Below, piece by piece: positions 57,613 to 64,000 of a stretch of 64,000 nucleotides of DNA. The DNA lies in NCBI RefSeq assembly GCF_025751585.1, contig NZ_JAOWKX010000001.1, positions 707,284-771,283 on the forward strand, written 5' to 3'. This DNA is from Fluctibacter corallii (lineage in GTDB: Bacteria; Pseudomonadota; Gammaproteobacteria; Enterobacterales; Alteromonadaceae). The notes beneath the pieces were generated by a model. That model was given only the letters and a program-made list of their open reading frames with translations, was not told the origin of the DNA and did not search any database. Position 1 is the first letter of the stretch; each line of letters begins with the position of its first letter. The position numbers and the translations under genes are program-made.

Positions 57613-58638
57613 GTGCCTGCCACGATCAAGAGTGTTGCGCAATACGCTGGCGTATCAATAAAAACCGTATCACGCGTTATTAATAACGAGGGTACTGTTA
57701 AGCCCGCAACGCTAGAAAAAGTACAAGAAGCGATTGAGGCGCTCGACTACAAACCCAATAAAGCGGCAAGGGATCTGGCTGGGAGAGAAAATTTTGTATT
57801 AGGTTATGTATATGACAATCCCAATGCGTACTACATTATTGATATGCAAAAAGGTATCCTCGACGAATGCCGATCTAGCGGCTACGAGCTGCTTATTCAC
57901 CCTTGCAATGCCGCCAGTGACAACATTGTTAATGAACTCGTGAATATGGTAAGTAGCGCGAGACTTGCAGGGTTAATTCTCTCTCCCCCGTTGTCAGAAA
58001 TGCCGCAAGTGCTTTCAGCACTCGACGAGCGAAATATTTGCTACGTACGTATTCTGTCAGGCAGCACAACACCAAACTCCTCCTTGCCAAGTGTACTCAT
58101 AGACGACTACAAAGCGGCCTATGCCATTACCGAGCATCTAATTGAGCAAGGTCACTCACGGATAGCATTTATTAGCGGTGACATGGCACACCAGTCTACG
58201 ATAGAGCGTCAGGAAGGGTATAAAGCAGCATTAAAAGCACGCGATATTCCCGTTGATAATCAGCTCATTCTTAACGGAACTTACTCTTTTGAAACCGGTG
58301 TGAAAAGTGCTGAAAAAATTGTCAAAATGGCCCCCACGCCTACAGCCGTATTTGCCTGCAACGATGAAATTGCGGCAGGCACGCTTTTTGGGGCTCGCAT
58401 GAATGGCTTGGATGTGCCTGCGCAACTCGCCATTGCAGGTTTTGAGGATAGCCCCTTTTCGCGACAGACCTACCCTACACTCACCACTGCGGCACAACCC
58501 ACGACAGAGATTGCGAAAAGCGCGACATCCGCATTAATTCAGTGCATTAGGTCGCGTAAAAAAGCGGGTAATCAAGACGCAATAAGGTCACGCTTTTTTA
58601 CACCTCAATTGGTTATTCGGCAATCCACAAAGGGGTAA
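57613..58638 (+). CDS. nagR: LacI-family repressor NagR
   Basis: The 341-residue protein has the LacI helix-turn-helix (ATIKSVAQYAGVSIKTVSRV with the hinge YKPNKAARDLAG) and a periplasmic-binding-protein-like effector domain (GYVYDNPNAYY, AVFACNDEIAAG, GFEDSPFSR). I start it at GTG 57613 after TTTGGAG; this gives the normal VPATIKSVA opening, and the longer frame from 57472 starts inside an operator. Effector in relatives is GlcNAc-6-P. It is divergent from the TonB receptor. Confidence 0.9.
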   Translation: MPATIKSVAQYAGVSIKTVSRVINNEGTVKPATLEKVQEAIEALDYKPNKAARDLAGRENFVLGYVYDNPNAYYIIDMQKGILDECRSSGYELLIHPCNAASDNIVNELVNMVSSARLAGLILSPPLSEMPQVLSALDERNICYVRILSGSTTPNSSLPSVLIDDYKAAYAITEHLIEQGHSRIAFISGDMAHQSTIERQEGYKAALKARDIPVDNQLILNGTYSFETGVKSAEKIVKMAPTPTAVFACNDEIAAGTLFGARMNGLDVPAQLAIAGFEDSPFSRQTYPTLTTAAQPTTEIAKSATSALIQCIRSRKKAGNQDAIRSRFFTPQLVIRQSTKG

Positions 58639-58789
58639 TATTCACGTCAGACACAAAAAGCTAGGCAGTGTTCATACGCCAATAGAATGCCACCTATTCG
58701 GCATGGCTACCTTACTGGACTTTTTAAATAAAAATAAACTTTTTGCATTCTCCCTTCGACTTACGCAATAAATTAAAAAGGAGAATGCT

Positions 58790-59353
58790 ATGTCCCTAAT
58801 CAAACCTATAATACTATCAACCTTACTCATTGGCGCACTATCGGCGTCGGCTGCTCATCGTTCAGACCCCTTTTACCATCAAACATTGACGAAAGATTCA
58901 GAAATGGTTGCACTAAAAGATTGTAAGATTGTTGCAACTATGCCAGTGAGTGATCAGTTAATAGCGCTTCGCCAACAACTCACCGTGAACGAGTCTGATA
59001 TTGAGCTTGCCACACAACCCATAAAAGCAATACAGCCCGATATTCAGCTGCTTTCCGAACGCATTCAAGAAATAGTAACATCAGCGGTGAACACCAACGC
59101 TGGCGTAGTGACAGTTGACCAACAACGTTTAGAAGAAGCAGAACACCTTCAGCACGAGCTGACAGCATTGATCAACGCAAATACCGTTGACACCGCACAC
59201 ATTGAGCACATTAGTTTACAGATTGAGCATACAGCAGACGCTTATGTCGACGAGCTCAAGGCTCTATTCGGTGATATTTCCTTTGATCAAATTCAGGTGC
59301 GCCAACAAGGTGACACCTCAGATATTTACTGTGACCACGACGTGAAAATGTAA
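58790..59353 (+). CDS. Exported helical protein of unknown function
   Basis: A signal peptide (MSLIKPIILSTLLIGALSASAA) is followed by about 165 mature residues. The middle is helical and coiled-coil-like (IALRQQLTVNESDIELATQP, QRLEEAEHLQHELTALIN). Two cysteines are near the ends of the mature part (KDCKI, IYCDHD), possibly a disulfide. AAAGGAGAATGCT precedes the ATG. No family recognised; neighbours give no hint. Confidence 0.65.
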   Translation: MSLIKPIILSTLLIGALSASAAHRSDPFYHQTLTKDSEMVALKDCKIVATMPVSDQLIALRQQLTVNESDIELATQPIKAIQPDIQLLSERIQEIVTSAVNTNAGVVTVDQQRLEEAEHLQHELTALINANTVDTAHIEHISLQIEHTADAYVDELKALFGDISFDQIQVRQQGDTSDIYCDHDVKM

Positions 59354-59370
59354 ACTTTATTCTCTAACAT

Positions 59371-59407
59371 GGCTATGGCTCTGTTTTTATTTTTGAGCCA
59401 TAGCGCC
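59371..59407. terminator. Hairpin between convergent genes at 59.4 kb
   Basis: GCTATGGCTC (59372-59381) and GAGCCATAGC (59395-59404) form a perfect 10-bp stem with a T-rich 13-nt loop, between the exported-protein gene and the acyl-CoA ligase gene. There is no T-run after the stem on either strand, so termination is not certain. Confidence 0.4.
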
Positions 59408-59452
59408 TACGTTTAACCACTAAAATTAATCAATAATAGTGATTTCATTATC

Positions 59453-61033
59453 TTAACTTGCTTGTCTCAATTCTCGTCTGAGCACTTTACCCACCGTGGA
59501 TTTGGGCAGCTCTTGAACAATGTGAAACTCTTTCGGTACTTTGTATCCAGTTAAGCTCTTTTTACAATGAGAAATCAATGCATCTTCACTGACTGTTTCT
59601 GAAACAGTAATAAACGCGCAGACTCGCTCTCCCGTTCGCTCATCAGACTTTCCAATCACAGCAGCCTCTAATACACAGGGATGGCTCGCTAACACGTTTT
59701 CCACTTCGTTCGGATATACATTGAATCCTGACACAATCACCAAATCTTTCAAACGGTCAATTATTTTGATGCAGCCCTCTTCCGTACGCACACCAACATC
59801 ACCCGTCTTAAAATATCCAGACTGTGTCATGACTTTCTTTGTTTCTTCTTCTCGATTCCAATAGCCAAGCATTACCTGAGGCCCTTTCGCAGCTATTTGC
59901 CCTGACTCATCGCCTTCTACGGGTTGATCATTCTCATCTAGAAGCTGAATATCAGTGCCTAGAAGAGGGGGCCCTACAGTACCGACTTTTTCATTACCAG
60001 GCTGGTTGAATGTCAATACCGGTGCAGTTTCTGACAAGCCATACCCTTCAGTAATCGAACAAGTAGTTACTTCTTTCCAGATATCGACAGCCGCTTGCGT
60101 TAAAGCGGTGCCACCTGAAATAGTCAATTTCAAGTTAGCGAAATTCATCTGTTTGAATTCTGCGTGCTGACACAATCCTATAAACAAGGTATTTAATCCG
60201 CAGAAGGTCGTTATGGGAAACGGCTTCATTTGTGAAACAAAGGCGTCAAGATCCCTTGGGTTCGGTATTAATACCGTTAAACACCCCTTTGCAAAGAAGG
60301 TCATCATGCAGACTGTAAACGCATAAATATGGTAAAGGGGCAATGGGCACACCACGACTTCTCTCCCTTCCTCAAAACTGGCGCCAAGGCGATCCAAGGT
60401 TTGCACACTGTTACTTAATATATTGCCATGAGATAGCGCTGCACCTTTAGAAACCCCAGTAGTACCTCCGGTATACTGTAACATGCACACATCATCCACA
60501 TTTTGCTTACTGCGCGCTTTAAGAGGTAACTCTTTACCCGCTTGCAACACCTCAGTAAAAGAATAAATGTCACCTTCAGTTGGGCTCGCCTTGTCGGATA
60601 GGAGATCGCCAATACCCGTGGATATAACTGTCTCTATTTGGGTTTGATGCTTAATCTCTTCGTATTTAGGCAAAAAGTCTGACAAGATAATGAGCGCCTT
60701 TGCGCCTGAGTCTTTAAACTGATGTGCCATTTCTTTCGCGGTATAAAGCGGATTAGTGTTTACTACAACCAATCCCGCTCTTAGCGCACCATATACTGCA
60801 ATAGGGTTTTGCAAAATATTGGGTAATTGAATCGCAATTCTATCTCCCTCATTGAGTCCATTTTGATGCTGAAGCCAGCTAGCTAAGGCCACAGATTTCT
60901 CATCCACTTCTCGAAAAGACAAGGTTTTACCAAGTGCGGTATAAGCGGGCAGCGCCCCATAAGCCCTCAATTTTTGTTCTATGTAGTCGGGAAGACTATG
61001 GATTCCCTCTGGAATGAGTGATTGGTCGCTCAC
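59453..61033 (-). CDS. Medium/long-chain fatty acyl-CoA ligase (FadD-like AMP-binding enzyme)
   Basis: The 526-residue enzyme activates fatty acids with ATP and CoA. AMP-binding motif QYTGGTTGVSKGAALSH, then EGYGLSETAPVLTFN, GYFKTGDVG and the C-terminal KDLVIVSGFNVYPNEVE and PKSTVGKVLRRELR with the catalytic Lys are all present. The start is GTG at 61033 (MSDQSLIPEG), with AGGAGAG nearby. It is close to FadD in size and motifs; a paralogue with other chain length is possible. Confidence 0.9.
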   Translation of the reverse strand: MSDQSLIPEGIHSLPDYIEQKLRAYGALPAYTALGKTLSFREVDEKSVALASWLQHQNGLNEGDRIAIQLPNILQNPIAVYGALRAGLVVVNTNPLYTAKEMAHQFKDSGAKALIILSDFLPKYEEIKHQTQIETVISTGIGDLLSDKASPTEGDIYSFTEVLQAGKELPLKARSKQNVDDVCMLQYTGGTTGVSKGAALSHGNILSNSVQTLDRLGASFEEGREVVVCPLPLYHIYAFTVCMMTFFAKGCLTVLIPNPRDLDAFVSQMKPFPITTFCGLNTLFIGLCQHAEFKQMNFANLKLTISGGTALTQAAVDIWKEVTTCSITEGYGLSETAPVLTFNQPGNEKVGTVGPPLLGTDIQLLDENDQPVEGDESGQIAAKGPQVMLGYWNREEETKKVMTQSGYFKTGDVGVRTEEGCIKIIDRLKDLVIVSGFNVYPNEVENVLASHPCVLEAAVIGKSDERTGERVCAFITVSETVSEDALISHCKKSLTGYKVPKEFHIVQELPKSTVGKVLRRELRQAS

Positions 61034-61190
61034 GCCACTCTCCTTTTAACTGACGAATTATTTTTTACAATAATGTAACAAAGAACCCGTGCTTCACAAG
61101 CAAATTTCCTGAATAGTTAATACATAACGCAACTTATTCATCCTAATCGTGAAGGTATTAAGATTTCCAATTATTGATTAATCATTGTAC

Positions 61191-61208
61191 TGTTTTACCT
61201 GTAAAACA
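61191..61208. promoter_or_regulatory. Perfect 8-bp palindrome upstream of the GNAT gene
   Basis: TGTTTTAC-CT-GTAAAACA lies 27 bp before the GNAT start, between it and the divergent acyl-CoA ligase gene. Probably an operator of an unidentified regulator, or a leader hairpin. Confidence 0.4.
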
Positions 61209-61235
61209 ATACCAATCACAAGTGGGACAATTAAG

Positions 61236-61772
61236 ATGGAATTTAGACAAGCCACCGTTACTGATATCTCAAATATCGCTAAATTACATGCACGTAGCTG
61301 GCGAGAGACATATTCAGATGCATTATCAGCAACGTTTTTACAACATGAAGTAGAAAAGAATAGAGAAAATACGTGGATAAAGCGTCTTACCACTCCTGAG
61401 CCTAACCAACGGGTTATTGTTGCCGAACTGGATGGCGTTTTCTGCGGATTTATCTGTGCATTTGGCGGAAAGCACCCCACGAATGGCACTATCATTGATA
61501 ACTTACATGTTTATTCTGAATACAAAGGCAAAGGAATTGGCACCAAACTACTTCACCTTGCTGCGTTGTGGGCAAAGGAAAATTACCCGACGCATGGTAT
61601 TTATTTAGAAGTACTAAAGAGCAATCCAAACGCAATTAGATTCTATGAATCCTTAGGAGGGAAAAGAGCTGGCGAGGCTATTTGGAATACACCATGTGGT
61701 AATTCTGTAAGTGAGTACGTCTATCGATGGGATACACCCGACACTCTCACTAACGCAAAACAGACCGCTTAA
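61236..61772 (+). CDS. GNAT-family N-acetyltransferase
   Basis: The 178-residue protein has the GNAT fold: EFRQATVTDISNIAKLHARSW at the start, the core strand IIDNLHVYSEYKGKGIGTKLL with the acetyl-CoA-binding R/Q-x-x-G-x-G/A loop (here KGKGIGTK), and a C-terminal YLEVLKSNPNAIRFYESLGG. The ATG at 61236 is chosen because the family starts here. The substrate is unknown. It precedes the serine-hydrolase gene by 32 bp, perhaps in one transcript. Confidence 0.88.
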   Translation: MEFRQATVTDISNIAKLHARSWRETYSDALSATFLQHEVEKNRENTWIKRLTTPEPNQRVIVAELDGVFCGFICAFGGKHPTNGTIIDNLHVYSEYKGKGIGTKLLHLAALWAKENYPTHGIYLEVLKSNPNAIRFYESLGGKRAGEAIWNTPCGNSVSEYVYRWDTPDTLTNAKQTA

Positions 61773-61804
61773 ACACTTCGGTTGCCTGTGCAAAACAGTT
61801 AAAT

Positions 61805-63202
61805 ATGATTGGAAGGGCCGCAATAGTACTTACCTCGCTTTTTGCCCTACATACATTGGCGAACACGCCCCTATCAGACTTTGAAGGGTTATATGAGTAC
61901 ACCGATAGTTCTACTCTGACTATAGTAGCTGGACCAAACAATGTTAATTTGTATGCCATTATTAATGGCGCTCGTTACCCACTTACGCCACATAAACCAG
62001 ACATTTTTATAAACAGTGCTGACATACAAGTAGCATTTATCAGAGATAAAAGTGGACACATTTACGGATATCGAGAACTGCGAGAAAAGAAGCACACTGA
62101 GAACCCTATTTTTAAGCTTATCGATTCATCCCATAAACTACCGCCGTCTATCTGGATAGCAAAACCATCCCATTCACCTTCACCTTACTCCTACCGCCCC
62201 CCAAGCGAACAATCTGATGGAATATCGGTTAGATCATTGGCTCCTAACCTGCCTCTCACGCGGCAGTTGACTAGTATGACAAATGCGATTTACAACGGTG
62301 AGTTTCCATATACCCACAGTGTATTACTCTATCTCGACGGAGAACTAGTATTCGAGGAATATTTTTATGAGTTTGATGATAAAAAATTACATCAACTCCG
62401 TTCCGCAACAAAAACCCTCGTTGCTATTTTGACAGGTATTGCTGTGGATAAAGGTTTACTCAATCTAGACACGCCAATTTTACAATTTTTTCCCCACTAC
62501 CAACCTATCAAACACTATGGTGTACGCAAGAAAAAAATTACCATTAAAGACCTATTAACCATGCAATCTGGCTTGGCATGCAACGACAGAGATGAAGCAT
62601 CTCCGGGAAACGAACGTTACATGTATCCGACACAAGACTGGGTGCGCTTTGTGTTAGATTTACCTATGGCAGCAGGTCCTGGCAATCACGGCCATTACTG
62701 CTCAGGAAATGTGGTATTACTCAGCCACATTATTGAGACAGTATCAGGGCTGCCTCTTAATAAATTTGCTAATCAATATTTGTTTACTCCTCTTAATATC
62801 AATTCATTTTCTTGGCAGTTCATTGCCAATCAATCGGACATACACAACTTTGGACAAGCGTGGCTAAGTTCGAGAGACATGTTGAAAATAGGAGTATTAC
62901 TCTTACAAAACGGAAAGTGGAAAGGCCAAAGCATTGTATCAGAGGATTGGATTAAGGCATTGAAAGCACCGCAATCACAAATAGAACAATCACGTTACGG
63001 CTATCTGTTTTGGCTCAGATATTTGAATTTAGATAACAACGAACGAATAGGTATTTCCCAAATGTCCGGCAATGGCGGGCAAAAAGTCATTATCTTAGAT
63101 GATTATGATGCTGTTATTGTATTTACAGGGGGCAATTATAATCAACAGTCTCATACAAACGTTTTATTAAAAGACTTCATATTAAACGGATTTTCCGACT
63201 GA
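61805..63202 (+). CDS. Class C beta-lactamase-like serine hydrolase, exported
   Basis: The 465-residue protein has a signal peptide (MIGRAAIVLTSLFALHTLA), a beta-rich N-terminal part of about 110 residues (DFEGLYEYTDSSTLTIVAG), a proline-rich linker and a beta-lactamase domain with the catalytic S200-A-T-K203 motif. The second motif is Y298-C-S, and HGG-like SGNGGQK is near the end. It belongs with penicillin-binding-protein/esterase-type hydrolases, not true beta-lactamases by evidence here; the substrate is unknown. Confidence 0.85.
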   Translation: MIGRAAIVLTSLFALHTLANTPLSDFEGLYEYTDSSTLTIVAGPNNVNLYAIINGARYPLTPHKPDIFINSADIQVAFIRDKSGHIYGYRELREKKHTENPIFKLIDSSHKLPPSIWIAKPSHSPSPYSYRPPSEQSDGISVRSLAPNLPLTRQLTSMTNAIYNGEFPYTHSVLLYLDGELVFEEYFYEFDDKKLHQLRSATKTLVAILTGIAVDKGLLNLDTPILQFFPHYQPIKHYGVRKKKITIKDLLTMQSGLACNDRDEASPGNERYMYPTQDWVRFVLDLPMAAGPGNHGHYCSGNVVLLSHIIETVSGLPLNKFANQYLFTPLNINSFSWQFIANQSDIHNFGQAWLSSRDMLKIGVLLLQNGKWKGQSIVSEDWIKALKAPQSQIEQSRYGYLFWLRYLNLDNNERIGISQMSGNGGQKVIILDDYDAVIVFTGGNYNQQSHTNVLLKDFILNGFSD

Positions 63203-63264
63203 AACCTGACATTTAGCTTCCGTTTTAACAGTGCTATTCGTGACCAATTACTTCCTGAGCTCAA

Positions 63265-63477
63265 CTATGTTTTTTTGAGGTTAAGTAGTGATACTAATCC
63301 CTTGGAAAGATAATCACTAACCCAAGTGTTAACGCTTCGCCGTGCAACCTTTAATTGGCTTGCCACTTGAGTAAGGTTTTGACATTCAAGAAACAGAGAT
63401 ACCGCTAGTAAGCGTAATATTTTTGAGGTCTTCTTCTCTTTTTGATAAGCGACGCAAGTCCTCGGAAGATTACTTGT
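63265..63477 (-). pseudogene. Remnant of an IS630-like transposase (N-terminal helix-turn-helix)
   Basis: On the minus strand the frame has no start codon and gives 70 residues before a stop: it includes LRLLAVSLFLECQNLTQ and VASQLKVARRSVNTW, then VSDYLSKGL. This is the winged helix-turn-helix at the N-terminus of IS630-like transposases. The catalytic DDE part is missing and a stop follows at 63265, so it is a degraded remnant. No terminal repeats were seen. It lies between the serine-hydrolase gene and the rRNA operon end. Confidence 0.65.
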
Positions 63478-63613
63478 TCATGGAAATTTTTGAATAAACA
63501 GGGTGATTCAATTAGATCATACTTTTATGCGGAATGGTATGAGATCGGTGTTGGCTCGCCGGCCAGCTTGCAGGCCCGTTGCGCAGCGGGATTCCCCCAT
63601 GAAGAGGAGAACG

Positions 63614-63645
63614 TAAAAAGCCCTTCTCATTGGAGAAGGGCTTCT
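63614..63645 (-). terminator. Terminator of the rRNA operon
   Basis: AGCCCTTCTC (63619-63628 region) and GAGAAGGGCT (63633-63642) form a 10-bp stem with a 4-nt loop; on the minus strand a T-run follows. It lies just beyond the 5S 3' end. Confidence 0.88.
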
Positions 63646-63655
63646 TGTAATGGGA

Positions 63656-63773
63656 GCCTGGCAGTGTGCTACTCTCACATGGGGAATCCCCACACTACCA
63701 TCGCCGCTAGTACGTTTCACTTCTGAGTTCGGAATGGATTCAGGTGGTACCGTACCGCTATTGCCGCCAGGCA
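63656..63773 (-). rRNA. rrf: 5S ribosomal RNA
   Basis: The minus strand reads TGCCTGGCGGCAATAGCGGT at the 5' end and ends GCACACTGCCAGGC, whose terminal TGCCTGGC/GCCAGGC form helix I. The inner CCGAACTCAGAAGTGAAACG is the diagnostic 5S region. Length about 118 nt; the ends are accurate to one or two bases. It is the last gene of a leftward rRNA operon, and no tRNA follows. Confidence 0.96.
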
Positions 63774-63927
63774 TAAACTGTTGTGCAAAGTGGTTACTTT
63801 GCGTAAGGAGGATGTAATGTCATCATCCTTAGTCAATTCGGTAAAGCTGATAAATCAACGAGAGTCTGTATTCTATCTCTTGTGCACTTGTCTTACAACA
63901 CCGAAGCTAAAGCTTCTTAGGCGTTGT
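63774..63927 (-). other. 23S-5S internal spacer
   Basis: The spacer is about 154 bp and holds no tRNA. It contains GCTTTAGCTTC-like stem sequence near the 23S end, as in processing stems. Confidence 0.7.
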
Positions 63928-64000
63928 ATGGTTAAGCCTCACGGGCAATTAGTACAGGTTAGCTTAACGCCTTACAACGCTTCCACACCCTGCCTATCAA
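63928..64000 (-). rRNA. rrl: 23S ribosomal RNA, 3' end (partial)
   Basis: Read on the minus strand the sequence enters with TTGATAGGCAGGGTGTGGAA and contains GCTAACCTGTACTAATTGCC and GTGAGGCTTAACCAT, the conserved 3' end of bacterial 23S rRNA. The gene continues beyond the right edge. The 3' border is given to within a few bases. Confidence 0.95.

Noticed and set aside
63481..63613. tRNA gene after the 5S rRNA
   Set aside because: No cloverleaf or TTCGA-type T-arm could be made out.
63442..63726. Open frame of about 94 codons on the plus strand across the 5S region, and one of 85 codons on the minus strand
   Set aside because: Both run through the 5S rRNA gene and its terminator and have no protein family pattern; such frames are common artefacts at rRNA ends.
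1..64000. CRISPR arrays, prophage, toxin-antitoxin or defence islands
   Set aside because: No regularly spaced repeats, phage structural genes, cas genes or typical defence genes were seen on either strand.

Overview
The window is chromosomal DNA of a marine gammaproteobacterium, most likely a member of the Alteromonadales (Alteromonadaceae-like). The assignment is inference from gene content: a glnA / DUF4124 / ntrBC block, erpA, typA, a GlcNAc regulon of the NagR/NagP/NagK/NagB-II type known from Alteromonadales, a complete histidine-utilisation locus with divergent halves, many TonB/porin and chemoreceptor genes, and a moderate G+C content. No prophage, CRISPR array or intact insertion sequence was seen. 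The only mobile-element trace is a short transposase remnant beside an rRNA operon at the right end.

Layout. 0-5.9 kb: the 3' part of anmK with an overlapping Lrp-family regulator, a small secreted protein, a long Cys/Met-type PLP enzyme divergent from a 2-hydroxyacid dehydrogenase, and a membrane diguanylate cyclase. 5.9-13.9 kb: a periplasmic thioredoxin-like protein, DUF2750, a secreted M43-type metalloprotease, htpX, an outer-membrane channel / chemoreceptor / SpoIIAA-like cassette, and a GST. 14-19.1 kb: an RND pump, its adaptor and a periplasmic binding-protein-like gene. 19.3-25.1 kb: erpA, two poorly known coiled-coil proteins, a CLC protein, hemJ and folE. 25.2-30 kb: the nitrogen block ntrC, ntrB, DUF4124, glnA, with clear NtrC boxes. 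30.3-37.8 kb: a phosphopantetheinyl transferase, ccmFGHI (without ccmABCDE) and typA. 37.9-40.9 kb: a porin / binding protein / chemoreceptor cassette.

41-47.2 kb holds histidine catabolism: hutC-hutU-hutH on the minus strand and hutI-hutG on the plus strand, around a HutC-like operator. Together they turn histidine into glutamate and formamide. 47.3-58.6 kb holds chitin/GlcNAc catabolism: a TonB receptor, GH20 hexosaminidase, inner-membrane transporter NagP, kinase NagK, deacetylase NagA, SIS-type deaminase NagB-II and the LacI-family regulator NagR. Near-identical palindromes (AATGACA-N4-TGTCATT) sit upstream of nagK, the receptor gene and nagR.

58.8-64 kb holds a small periplasmic protein, an acyl-CoA ligase, a GNAT acetyltransferase, a class C beta-lactamase-like serine hydrolase, the transposase remnant, and the end of an rRNA operon read leftwards (23S 3' end, spacer, 5S, terminator). 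Several starts were moved from the longest open frame because an operator or a good ribosome-binding site argues for a later start: nagR, the TonB receptor, ntrB, glnA, hutI, hutG, nagP and folE. I did not find a wholly new defence or mobile system. The best leads are the two outer-membrane-protein / chemoreceptor cassettes, the binding-protein gene attached to the RND pump, an atypical CLC protein, and the long PLP enzyme module.
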